A DNA stretch of 64,000 bases from Plectrocnemia conspersa. Taxonomy: Eukaryota; Arthropoda; Insecta; Trichoptera; Polycentropodidae. Below, piece after piece: positions 35,170 through 49,000 of this stretch (the stretch's first letter is position 1; each line of letters opens with the position of its first letter). The stretch spans positions 62,001 to 126,000 of the forward strand of contig VTFK01000244.1 of the NCBI GenBank assembly GCA_009617715.1, written 5' to 3'. A program made the position numbers and the translations under genes. The notes under the pieces are model-generated. The model made no database searches. It was not told the origin of the DNA and was given only the letters and a program-made list of their open reading frames with translations.

Positions 35170-37320
35170 ATTTGTGTGCTAAGAATATTTTGACATTTTC
35201 AAAACTTGCTTTGAGATGTCGGGTTACAATGGAAGAGTTTATAAAAATAAAATAAAAAAGTTTGTAAGGCAGTTTTGTTTTTTTGACGCTTTATAATGGG
35301 ATATTTTCAGGGGGCTTGCGCGAACCTTTTGATGTGAATGCTACGGTTCGTGCGAACCCCCGTTAATCAGAAAAAAAATACTTTCGTTTTTTATGATTAT
35401 CAGTGATTTTCTACTACTCTTTCGATTTTTAACCGTTTCTTTCAAATATTATCATATTTCGTCATTTATGGCGCCAATATTCAAATTTCGTTGGTAAGTT
35501 TTTTATGTCGATAAAAACGATCTCTACGAAGACGGTGGCATTAGTTTTTGGTAACCACGCACTGACTGTGCGCACAAACTTCTCGTGCAGTGGTGAATAT
35601 GGTGGAGTTTCCTCCTAGGCCTCGAACTAGCCACTCTCAAATGATTTCTAACAAAATCATCAGCTAGTGTGCTACTCTGCCAAATAATATTTCAGTGGGA
35701 ATATTAATATTAAAAAAAAATGTTAGAAAATATTCACTGCGAATGCGAACCCCCTGGTAAAATTTTGGGAAAGCATCCCTGGATATTTTGTATGTTTACC
35801 TAGAACACGGTGGCAAGGGCGAAGCCCCGGCGTCGGGCCATTTGTAGATGGAGCGTTCTGTGACGGGAGATGATCGACAAAGGACAAAAAAAAGCTCCGG
35901 CGTCGGCTTTCAGTGAAGGTCAAACGTGCCAAAGGCAACATCCAGGCGTTGAGCTTGAGGGCTCAAGCCTTCGTTGGTGCGTATTTACATCCTGTCTCAC
36001 TGCCAGGCCGCGGAATAGCTCCATGGTATCTCTAACGTCTGGTGGAAGGAAGGGGTTCTCGAAACCAAAACTTTCTGACATCAAAAGTACATCATTATGA
36101 GAAAAAGTATAACATTAAAGAATAAAAATAGATTCTTCACCTTCTAAATTATTTTAATATACTCGATTAAATATACATAAAATTTTAAATTCAACTAGAT
36201 CGAATCTTGCATCAATTGATTCTAAACGATTTTTTTAAAACATGGAATGAACTTTATAGAAGTCTATGATGCAATTTGTATACATATTACATAATATAAA
36301 TATAAGAAATGGATAGATATGAGTCTGTCGAATAAAGTATTCTTATAAAGTGAAATAAATTGTAATAAAATCGTTGATTGAAGACGATTCATAATAAATG
36401 TACATTTTATATATATACAAATGAAATTCAATTGAAACTATTAAAAATCTATTTTAGTACTACGCTCAATATTACTTTAAAAAATCTGTCAATATTAGTT
36501 AAATAATACATTTAAATTCGCATATGTATAAAAAAGAATACTTTGGTATCTCTATCTATATAATTATAAAAACCATATTTAATTAATATTTAAGAATCAC
36601 ACTGCTTTATAAATACAAATAATACAGTTAAATATACACTTATTGTTCAACACTTTCATTAGAAAATCACAGAAGTTCGATAGAAGCAAAATTGCATTTT
36701 TCATCAAAACGATTTGTAGGATGGGCCAAAAATTACTATTGTTTAACTTTTGGCGATTGCTCGAGCATACAAAAACTTCACCATATTTAAATAGTAATGT
36801 ACTATGACTAGAAATACGAGGGAGTTCCCAAAATTTTCCAGAATTAGTCTGTATATATTATAAACGACAAGCAATTTTAAAACACATTTTTTTACATATA
36901 AATCTATTTTATATTTGGAAAAAGTGTAAAATTGTCGTGCTGTGAAATTCTGGAAACTTTTGTGTACTGCTTCGTATATTATATATTATATTGATAATAA
37001 AATAATTATTAAAGAACTATCTTTGCCCTAATCCGTATTATTTTGACCCACTCCGTACAAACAATCAAAGAAGGGAATATTCACTAATTTAATGATTATC
37101 TACGATAATCTATGTCAACACGATTAACATTAACAAATTTTAATTCACTAGCCGATTATGGAGACTGACGTTGAGCCTCCTCTTTAGGATTGATCGTAAC
37201 AAAAATAATATACAAAATTTGGGGGCAGGGGGAGCAACAGAGGGTCGATCCTAGCGATCGTTATTAAAAAATAGTTGCTGTCATCTCTAGCATAAAAAAA
37301 TAAACATCTGCTTCAAAAAA
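35170..37320. other. Intergenic region between convergent TMBIM5 and tweek 3' ends
   Basis: Mostly AT-rich. A less AT-rich block at about 35730-36060 (with GGGCGAAGCCCCGGCGTCGG and TCCGGCGTCGGCTTTCAGTG) looks like a fragment of a repetitive element, but I cannot name it. The 1.2 kb before the tweek stop codon probably includes its 3' UTR. Confidence 0.4.
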
Positions 37321-37322
37321 TA

Positions 37323-40003
37323 TTATTGTAGCTGCTTCTGCGGTATTATAGCTGCGAGTCTCAAAAGAATAATGGCCAAGAGTTTATCCAGCGGGTCTAG
37401 CGCGCCCCGCTGCAGCCATTTGGGAATGGTCGTCCGGGCGTGGCTGAAGCCCAGCTTTTGAAGGATGTAGTCCACTCCGTATGGTTCTATTGATTTTCCG
37501 CCCCAAGATAGCAGCCTAATGAAGAAATATAGCACGTCTCATAATCGTTCTTGAACTATTAATTGTATTAGAAATTAAATCTTACCGAACGGTAGGCTCT
37601 AAGTGCCAAGTCTTGCAGTGATACGTTCTCCAGTCTTTGTCGAAGATGTTCACCTTTTGCTCGTTCTTAGAGTTATGCGAATTGTGATCCACCTTCTTTT
37701 TAAATGACTGTATTCCAGGGTCGACGTCGTGTGATTTTGAGCTTCCAGGCGTTGACGTCAGATTGTTGGGATCTGGTGACTGAGATCGGCCGCCCATCCC
37801 AGATGTCGACATCTATAATATATTTAAAATAATTTAATGCTGAAATTTAAGTCCGAAAAAATATTCGATACACACTAAAACAGCATTGCCATAAAAGGGT
37901 TAACCCATCCAATGCTAAGAACCCATCAGTGTTTTAAAATTACTGTGTTAAAAGAGTCACAAAATTATCTTAGCGACGCTAGAAATGTTCCTAAACGAAA
38001 ATATGCGAAGAAATACAAATCGATGTTGCATCTCGCATATTGCTCCATAGTTGGTCTGCACTTTGATATTACACTATGTTTTAAAAATATGATAGCTAAC
38101 CTTACCGATATTAATATGGACTTCTGATATAAGAGAGCTGATCAAAAATATATTCAAATCGAATTTTGGTCTTTGATCAAAAATATATTCAAATCGAATT
38201 TTGGTCTTTAGGAGGGCGCAAAAACAATTATAACTTTTCAGAAGTCAAATATTTACGTCAAAAGCAATAAAATCGTGACGGCGGCGGCACTATTTTATTG
38301 CTTTTGACGTGGGTTCTAAACAGGAACGTCCCTTGAATTTGGTCAGAAAAATGCATGTCATTTAATGAAATACTATGAATCTTAATGAAATCGAAATATT
38401 GTTAAAACGATCACTGCTAGCCAGCTTTTGCCACCCTAAGGAAAAAGCTAAAATGACGACCCTGTATTTCTCCTTCGGAGAGTGCTTTATTTAGTTTTAT
38501 GGATTTCCCATGTTTCTTTAATTATATTTACATCCAATTCATCAGTTCCATTTTTTATTTTACAAATTATGTTGTGAACTTCATCTAAAGATACTGATTT
38601 AAATTCTCGAAATTTTAAATGTTTCATTATTGTATTGTAAAAAAAATCTCACCGTTCTTTCTTTCTCTTTAATGTACGAAGAAATCAGATCATGCAGGAA
38701 GAAGAACGCCTCAGCATCTACAGTCACGAAGATATGGTCTTCGAACTCAGTAATAAAATGACACTCGACAATAGTCTTCTCATCTAAAAAAAACACAACC
38801 TCAATAATATGAGTCAACACTAAAAAAATTAATTCAGAGGCAAACCTGGATTAATCGGCATTTTAGTTTGCTGCGAATGCTGCGTCTTGAGATGCAGCTG
38901 CAGCGAGGGCAACGAAAATATGACCTCTCTAGTATGATGCGGATCCACGAGCTTCGTACTTGTATTGGAAGTGCTCCTCTGAGGTCTATCTCTATCCCGA
39001 TTGTCCCTATCTCTCTCTAAAGAGCCGCCATCGCGCTCCAGCGACGGGAAGCATTCAACGGCTGCAAAGCAATCGTTTAAATAATTCCAATGCTTGTTTA
39101 TAATTCACATATAAATCTGATAAACCAACCATCTATGTCGCTGTTGAAGAAAGCGTAATGGAACCACTCTTTCAGCGTCTTGAACTGCGGTGGGAATATC
39201 ATGTTGCGACTCATTCGACACACCGTCGCCATGGAATCGTGCTGAACGGCTGTGCTTCTGCTCGCACCTAAGCTTGCGGTGAGACTTTGAATCAGCTTTA
39301 TATTCACATCACCTGAAACATTAATTAACGCCGTTAATAACGGGTTACTACAAGTAACCTGTTATTAACTAATTACCTCCATCTACGGGCACTTGTTGGA
39401 CTTCAGTCGCGAAACTTATAAAAGTATCTTTTAAGCTGAACAACGCCCAAGATTTTGATTTGAAGTTGATGCCGTGGAAGCATCCGAGTGATACGTGAGC
39501 TCCTTGCAGCTCCATAGTACCTCCTAAAACAGTGCCTGAAACATATTTATTAGATTAGATTTTAGAACTGATAATTCTGTACTAACTCTTTAAAATATAC
39601 CGTTTTTTGGCAATCCCAATGGTAGTGCAGAAAGCTGCAATCCCGATATCAAGTATAACGCTTTGTGCCAATGCTTATTGTGACGATATTCAACACCATC
39701 AACTAATAACATAAAATAGAATAGGGTTATATATATAGACTATATTATATCTAACTAATGACATATCGATAAAGGCACGTACCGCAGTCCTTTTTACTTT
39801 TGCCAGGTTTTGCGGCGTTGTTGGCGTTAGCGGAATATGACGTGTATAAATTGCTAAATACTCTTTTACTACTCTTGAACTGCTGCGTGAAGAACTCTTC
39901 CAACTTTAATTGCATCTTGAATAAATCGGGAGTTGTGCTACGACTGATCAATAATTGCAGCTGTTGCCAATTAAGCGTGCCGTGAACGAGGATTATAGCT
40001 GGC
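37323..40003 (-). CDS. tweek: tweek 3'-terminal exons 40003-37323 (eight exons)
   Basis: Exons: 40003-39783, 39702-39601, 39535-39377, 39312-39130, 39061-38846, 38783-38653, 37812-37586, 37515-37323. Diagnostic residues: PAIILVHGTLNWQQLQLLIS, LEEFFTQQFKSSKR, GAHVSLGCFHGINFKSKSWA, ECHFITEFEDHIFVTVDAEA, HDLISSYIKEKE, CKTWHLEPTVR, and the end WGGKSIEPYGVDYILQKLGF with ARTTIPKWLQRGALDPLDKL. The stop is the complement of 37323-37325. The intron before 40003 (2.7 kb) contains a LINE fragment. The exon at 39061 encodes a low-complexity Arg/Asp stretch (ERDRDNRDRDRPQ). Confidence 0.93.
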
Positions 40004-43000
40004 CTGTAATTTAGTAACGAGCATGTCAAATTCATCTTTAGTAAAACTAAATTTTTTTTAAGAGACTGCATTGTTTTTATATATGTTCATAAGTCTAACA
40101 TTAGTTTAAAAGCTATCTTATCGTCCCGCAAGCTCAAAAGCTAAATATGAATTTTTTTTTATGGAAAATAGACAAATTTCTTAAAAATAAAAATACAGAT
40201 TTTTCTGAGCTGAAAACTGGAAATAAACATAGCCAATACTAATCAGGAAAAGGTGGAAATAACAGATTGAGTGTTCATTATGTAAAATTCGTCACACATT
40301 GAATTTAATAAGCTCGTTAAAACTTATGGGTTTGTGTTAGTTTTCTGAATACTTCAAACATTTTTGATCAAAGCATTTATTTTTTAAAATGGATTTTAAA
40401 TTGTATATCTAATATTGTAAAACTTTTGTTCAACACAAACAAGAAGCATACACATTTATTTATTTTATTTATTTTTTAGATTAAATTAAGACCATCGTGG
40501 CCTAACAGGTTACCCCAATGCGCCACGATGGTCGAAAACAAATTTTAAATTTATAAAACATAAAAAACGTATATATACATAAATATAACAATACTTAAAC
40601 ATAACAAAAAATTATAAAATATCAAAATTAAATGATACAAACTGGATCAGAACCTCGTAGCTAACATTAAATAAGTCAATATGTAATGTCAGCGTATTAA
40701 GGAGCCGGATGGCCACAGATATAGGTGAGTCGGCAAGTGCGGATGTCCTAGCCCTAACGGCCATCAAAAGAGGTCTCGATCGTGATTCTCGAAAATGTTT
40801 CGGAACCCAAAACTGGAATTTCTCAAGAATAGCTGGATTGTCGACAGCACCTTTTAGTGATCTAAAAAATGCTTAGCGACATACAGCTTTCTGCGAGAAC
40901 TCAGCGAATCATATCCCAACGCTCCTAAAAGAAAGGCACTGGGATATAAGTACGGATAATAACCAAATGTCCTTTTGTAAAGGTATCTTAAATACCTTTT
41001 TTGAATTTTTCCACTAAAAGGGAATATTTGGCTAATCGGGGATTCCAAATTATAGATCCCGATTCAAGAATGCTACGAACTAAGGTGTCATAGAGGATAA
41101 CTGACGGATCGTCAAAGTGAAAGGCATTCCTCATAACAAAGCCGAGCATCTTGGAAGATTTATCACAGACGTCGTGTATGTGTAGAGAGAACCTCCATTT
41201 GCTCTCGAAAGTGATTCCGAGATCTTTAGTGGAAGTTTCTCTAGTCAAAATGTTACCACCGAGATGGTAGAAATTAGCTGATGGCGAACGGGATCGAGAA
41301 AATGACACAGTATGGCACTTTCCGACACTAAAGGGCAGACGGTTAATGGAAGCCCATCTCCACAGAGTCTAAATCACTTTGTAGAGAGGAGTCCACAACA
41401 GATCGAATGCATTTATATCATTTTAAATCATCTGCGTACAAAAGAAAACTTGAATTTTTAATTGCTGTATTTATGTCATTAATAAATAACACAAAAAGCA
41501 GAGGTCCCAGACTAGATCCTTGAGGAACCCCCGAAGGGGTAAAATATTCTTTTGACAATCGTCCACCATAGGTTACAAACTGTATACGATTGCTTAAATA
41601 ACTCGAGAATAACCGAGTTAAATTATCTGAGCAACCGAGGTTCGACAATTTATTTAATAATAACCTATGACAAACTTTGTCAAAGGCTTTCTCAAAATCT
41701 GTATACACAACGTCTACTTGAATTCCCGCATCGAGAGAAGTCGTCACCATTTTGGTGAACGACAGAAGGTTAGTAACAGTGGAACGGGCAGGACGAGACC
41801 CGTGCTGTTGGACATGAGACTATGTGACACATCTTTTAAATAAAAGATGAAATAAATAAAAGAAACTGGAGCAACTAAACGCAAACACAGTAGTACTAAA
41901 CTTTTTTTAAATAAAATTTTATATTTTCATTGCATCTTTTCAGATTATATGTATTAAAATTAATGTAAACGATGTGTGTTATTTTTTATTTTTTGACTAA
42001 AGTTATTGAAAATAATTTAAATATGTCTAGCAAAAATAATATGAAAATAAATATCCAATTGAATACCAACTTTCACAAAAAACTACTAGCGTTTGATAAT
42101 GTGTCTTTGCAAAAGTTTGCGGCATACTAACCCTTTGAGCGGAATCATTGTTTTGATGTACCCCAGTTAGTTATATTATATAATACACAAAAATGGGAGT
42201 AAAAATAAAAATAATTCAAATAATATAATTTATATGGTATATAATGAATTTTGAGAAAGTGATAAATGTCATAGTTTTGATCTGATTGCAATGAAGGTTT
42301 TCTTAAAAATACTTTGTCTAAGTTCATTAGCCAATCAGAACCACCATCTTATTTAAAAATGGCGGAAATTCAAAAACCAAAATTCGTACCTCTGTTAAAA
42401 AAAATACAAGAGAAAAAATGTTCCATAATAGAAATAAATTAAAAAATAATATTTTTAATTTATTATTTATCATGTGCCATTTATTACGAAAATGGAATAA
42501 GTCAGAAATCGGAAAAAATTAGATAATCAGGTATTGTATTTTTATATCATTGTGTTCTACAATATGGTGAATATAATTGAAATTTAATTTTAAAATCAAT
42601 ACAGTAAATGGCATTTCGATTTATTAAATTATTTTTTGTTATTTATATGAGACATAACATTTAATCAGACCGACGCACAATAATTACCTATTGGTGGTAA
42701 CATGATGTGGGTGCGTCTGAGCTATGTGCGCCATCCACTCATCATTTAAAGCGACGCTGAGGTTACTGACTCGAGCCATCAGCATTGAAGTACCCATATA
42801 ATCCAACCGTAGCTCTAAAGCGTTAAGACTTAATCCGCAATTGTGGTTAGGATTCGAACCCGGTTCTTCGATTATATGAACTGGAACATATTCTCACATG
42901 GATTATTTAGTTTAAATTAATAATAAAATATAAGAATAAAATTAAATACCAAAAGTATCTATGGTAGATAAGCTAATTGTGCCGCCCACAATGCCGCCTT

Positions 43001-46000
43001 TGGCGTCTAGAGAACTGCTACCCAATCCGACTCCAACGCACATATTACGATGTCCCGTACTTCCGATATTTAAGCGTCCCATGGAATGAAAGTCTTTGCT
43101 CAGCCAACTATAAAACCAATATAATATATTTAAATAATAACGATATGTTATATAATATATAAATATATTTTAATACTCACGTAACATTGCCCATTACATT
43201 TCCCATGTTCATGTGTACGTTTAATTTTGTAAAATTGAACGCAAATAGGACGAGCGTTTCCCAAGCTGCAGCCGGAGATTCGGTCGAACTCGATTGATTG
43301 GTTTCTAAGCTGTTTCCTCGACCGTCTGTTGATTTTTAAAGTTATAAAATATATTTAGAGCTATATCATTTCTCAACATACCTTTTAATTTTGGAATAAT
43401 GCTGTTGTGCTTCGCTTTATCTTTCTGAGACACGATTGGAGACATGGTCTTTGATTGAGAACTATTGAACATAAAAATAAATCATAGCAATACTCAATAG
43501 TGTGATTTTAGGAATCAATGAATAAACATACGTATCAACATCGCAGGGTGCACTCAAACTAACGTCACCCAAAAATAACCGTCTTACTATGGTTCTCCTA
43601 TACCACGCTTTAGGAAAAGCTAAAATCTCCGTCAATCTTCGCATATCGTACTTGAACGAAGCTGAACCAATGTCGATTATAGCTGAAATAAAATGGTTGT
43701 TAAATAAAATGTATAAAGAGAAGAACCATTCGAATAAGACTTACTGGAGAACCTAACTACGGCTGTTGATTGATCTGATTCGCTCTGATAGTCCAACTTT
43801 CTGGATCTAGACAGGTGGAATTTGACGAATTCGACGTTGATGCTGAGCGAATCTTTCCTTTCATTGTCAGACAATGGAGACCATTGCGGTTCTTTGATTC
43901 CTGGTTTTTTGCCACCATACGGATGGAATATATATACAGAGAAATCAGCTAAACAACCAGTGACGCTTAAACCTCCCATGGCAACACCAGGATGATTCAT
44001 ATCGCTGAAATGCCAATAATGTTTTTGCTCACTCAGCGATATAGATAATGTATTCTACATAATACATATTATATAATACTTACTCTTGTTGAGCTCGTTT
44101 CGAACTAAAGACTATATCCAAAGACGGCAATTGGAGCATACATTCGACCCTTGACACTGGAAGACACGAGAAGCGGAACGTCGAAGGCTGCATGTGGAAG
44201 TAGACTATTACGTCCACAGGGAATGAAGCGTACACATATTGACCGTACGACGTCGCCTCTCCCGTATCATCTTTCTCAGACATGAACATAGAATTAGACG
44301 TTTCCGGTGTGGATTTGGTCGGTATCGGTTCTAGCGTTTGTTCCAGAAACTCTAAAATGTGTGGACTAATAATAGTCTCTTCGGGAATGCTCTGGAGAGT
44401 CATCCAAGCGAACAGAGACGCTTTTTTGATTCCCACTTTCTTGGCTGACGTTAAATTGAGTTTGGCGTTTCCGCTCTGAGGCGATGCGATTTCATCTTGG
44501 ACCGTTTTCGATTCGTAATGGACCTTAACATCCAAGCCCGGAACGTGGAAGATAGTCAAATCGATCAGGTACTGATTCCGCGTGTGTTGAGAATAATGCG
44601 CTTGGTACGTATTGTGTGTTGAATACTGCGATTGATTCTGCTTGCTGTGCTTTCTGGATATAGACGGACTTGATGGCGTTTGTTGAATTTGACTATTGTT
44701 TGTGAGATCCACTAAACCGCCCGAAGCAGATCTCTCCTTGCGTATTTTTATATGACTACTGAAAGAACATTGTCAAATTCGCAAACTGCATTGTAATAAT
44801 ATTTGTATTATTTAATAGACTTACATTTTATCTTCTTCTCTTCCAGTGTCCTTTGTATGAAGAACACACTTTCCACTTTTGATCAAGACTTTAACGTCAA
44901 GTTCAAAATCAATGTTAGGTTCTTGATTCTTCTTTCCGCTACCACCAACAGATGAACTATCCAATGGTAGTAAACTGTAAAACATAATATTAATTGTAGT
45001 GCGCTTGTAATTTTTTTAAATTAAGTACATCTTACCTTTGTATAGGCTTTCTTCTGAGTTGAACAGTGTCTCCGTGAATATCGATATGACTGCCCCAACT
45101 ATCGGTCTGTTGAAAGTTTGCTTCTTCATGAACGTTGGAAGTAGAAGCACTGCCATTCGGAAGCGACGACTGCCTCGTGATTGTCGGATTGAACGTCACA
45201 ATCCTGCCGTAGTTTACATTTCTATCCCTCAAAGAGGACGTTCTCGACAATCCCGGATGAGGCGAATTCTCGACCGAGCTCCAATTTCCGTCTTCTAAAT
45301 TATGGGTATCGGAGTTCAGCATCGATATGTGTGTATCCAGATCGCCGGAAGGTATGAGTGTCTCTTCAGAGCCTTGATCATCTTTTGTGGAAAGACTTGC
45401 GACTATTGTACTATCGCAGCTGAAATAAGAGTTAAAATTTAGCAGATTTGCACTCGAACATCCTCAGCAAACACCCGCCTCCCTTTTGGGAGAGGGTATA
45501 TAAGACTTATGGCCCTACAGCGTCAGACTGTTTGAGTCTTGTGAATGTATGGGAATATCATCTAATATAAAAAAACACTTTAGCATCGGGTAAAAATTAT
45601 GTTAAAAGTCTTACTGTAGTGGGGCAATTTTGCAAAAATTAATTAAAAATTAATCAGTTTTGATAAAACTGCTATGATTTTCAAACTAGTATGAATTTTA
45701 AAACAAAAGTTGTAGGACTATTTTATCTTAACCTGAAATATTTAAATGAAAACTTTTTCGATGGTTCACATACTATTTTAGAGTGTTTTTTTGGAAAATT
45801 TCAAAACTACACGAAATTTTGATAAAATAAAATATTCATCATTTTTTTTACTATTTATAACAAAAAAGTTATGCGGTATCTTCATAATTGAATGTATTTA
45901 AATAAATTACTTTTTCGATGGTTCTCAATCTATGTTCCGCATACTATTTTAAAGTTTTTTGGAAAACTTTCAAACTAGTCTAAATATTGAAGAAGCTAAA

Positions 46001-49000
46001 TACTTTTTTTATGAATTTTTTAAGAAATTGATCTTTATAATTAAATGTATTTAAATAAATATTTTTATAGTAGTTCTCAATTTGAGTTCTGGAATTTGAT
46101 TTTTTTTAGAAAAACTGGGATAACTTTTAAATTAGGCGATATGTTTAAAAATGTTGTGGTATCTTAATATTTTAATGTATTTAAATAAATTACTTTTTCG
46201 ACAGTTCTCAATATGTTTTTCGCATTCTAGTTTAGAGTTTATTGGGAAACTTTTAAACTATACTCTATTTGCGTTAACACAGTCAGTTCAAGAGCTATCC
46301 ATTTTATCATTATTCATAATTGAGAAAGAGATGGACATTTTAGGTTTAAGCCCTACTATTAGCTCTAAAGCACACAATATGGATATACTTGTCATTACTC
46401 CTGTTTATATTTTGAGCAAATAATAGAAATTAAAACCATTACTTTATTTTTTTATATTTATCAATTAGTTGGAGTAATGATAAGTATTATATATATATAG
46501 AGTGTATATTTGTAATGTGTGCTTTAGATCTAATACTAAGAGCATAAACCAAAATTTGCCGTCTCTTTTGCAATTATAAATAATAATGAAATGGATAGTT
46601 CTCAAACTGACTTGTGTTAACGCAAATAGGGTATAGTCTAAATTTTGATAAAGTTGAATATTTATTTTACAAACTTTATAAGAAATTAATCTTCATAATT
46701 AAATGTATTTTAATCAATTCTTTTTTTAGTCGTTCTCAAACTGTGTTCTGCAAATTTGAGGATTTTTTTTAGAAAAACAGTGATAACTTTCAGATATGGC
46801 AGTATGTTGAAAAAAATGTAATGTGGTATCTTTATAATTTATATAAATTTTCAATTTGTGTTACTAATACTATTTTGTAGTTTTTTGGGAAACTTTCAAA
46901 TTAGTCTTAATTCTGATGAAGTTAAATATTTATTTTTATGAATTTTGTAAGAAATTGATTTTTATAATTTGAAGAATTTATTTAACTATTTTAATGGCAA
47001 GCGAAATTAGGCAGTGTATGATAAGAATGCAAAGCATTTTTTGGCAAATATAGATTATTTTATAAATATATTTAAAAAAAATATTTCTGAAAACTTGCAT
47101 TTTTACTATTTATTATAAGAACAAAATTAAATCCAGTTTATAAAAGTAAATACACAAAAAGTATAGAAAAAAAATATTTCATAATTTAAAAAAAAAAATA
47201 CAAAACTCGAAACGGACACTCGCGTCCTAATGGCATTCATGTCGTCGTTCGTAAGCGGACATCGGCGTCCTTACGGCATTTAAACGGTAAAATATATTTT
47301 TAGTGGTTTTCAATATGTTCTGTGAATTTGAATTTTTTTAGAAATACAAAAGTATGTTGAAAAAAACGTTATGTGCTATATTCATAGTTGAATTTATTTT
47401 AAATAATATTATATTTAAATATATTATTATTCATTTATGTTAGATGTGTTAACAGACACAATTGATCTAAAAATGTAAATAACCATCCGAAGATATTGAA
47501 TGCTATCTGTAGGAACAAGCAAAACTCTAGAATAATACGTAAGAATTCTACAGGGTTAAAAAATGGCGTAAAACTCATATGAGGGTAAATCAAAGTCTAG
47601 TATGTTACAATATTAGCAAGTTCTGCGACCACTGATAATCATATTTTATAAATGTACTATTGTATTTATCACCTACTGTCGAAGGTTGAAACTAAACTCA
47701 ATGTTATATATTTTTTTTGCATAATAAAGTTTTGTATAAGGAATGACACGGAATATGCGTAACCCGAGACAATGCTAAGAATTTAATTGATTATTTTCTT
47801 TGACGGTGATAGACTGAACTTTATAGGGAGAACAGGATTACATCGAGGATTCCTTGCTTATTAAACACTATGAATCCCCGCTACAAGTGGATTCCATTAA
47901 AATGACGACGGAATAGTGACAGTATATTGAAATAGTGTTCAAGTTGACTCAAAATATTTTGTAAACTTATATCCAGAAAGTGTTTTAATAAATAACGTAT
48001 GTAAAAAGTTGTTATAAATTTTATTAAATTGAATACCTCTCAGTATCTCCAAAGTCTTCAGGAGTAGGACTAGGCACCATGAATGATCTAGATCTATTCG
48101 ATCCTAAGCCCAATTTGCCTTTAGTGATTGACGTGGCTTTGACACTTTGGCGTCTCAATTTCTGAATCATGTCTCTGCAATATATCGTTCATTGAAATCG
48201 CAGGTTATATAAAATAAATAGGAATTCAACAACAATATAAAACCTTCTAAAATCTTTAAATACTAAAGCTTCCAATTCGTGTAGCTTTTTCATTTCTTGC
48301 TCAATAGTACCATAGCTAGCTCCCAAGACTTGCAAATCGTTTATGATCTTAGCTTGCTCATTCATCTCTTTCTCGATTAGCTTAGACCGTTTTTTGGAAT
48401 CGATTGATGTATCAAACACGAAAGACGGTAAATTATCTGACCATTTCTTCGATGAACGTTGAATGATACTCTCCTGAAGATTAAACCGCATTGAAAAAAG
48501 CAATTCTGACATCATATATTGTTTTTATTATTCTACACACCTGCGAATCTCGACTGACGTTAGCTTCGTCAAATTCGTCGCTATCGTATTGCAACTTTAA
48601 CGGATCTTCTTCTTCCGAGCCCGTTAGCATTGTCAACGTGTGTCCGAGAGCCGAGAGTTGTTTACCGACATTCACGTCTAAATGTATATCAACGCCTTCC
48701 ATTTGCCAAGATACGTTCAATAACCATTTAGCATTTTCTATAACAAGAATTAATAACTAGTGTATATTTCAATATTCCGGCCAATGGTTTAATCTACTTT
48801 CTATTTATAGCACAGAAATATTACGAACATTTATTATGTTACCTCATTGAATATGAGAATTTTTTTTTTGACTACATGGAAATAAATATGAATGCATATT
48901 TTCCAACACACCAAAAATACAAAAATTAAATAACAAAACAGGTATGAAGCAATAATTTGATTTAACATGCTATTCATACCGTTGTGTTGTTTAGCAGCTA

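Noticed and set aside
42121..42160. CTAACCCTTTGAGCGG as a piggyBac end
   Set aside because: The TTAA is not intact and no partner end was found nearby. The resemblance may be chance.
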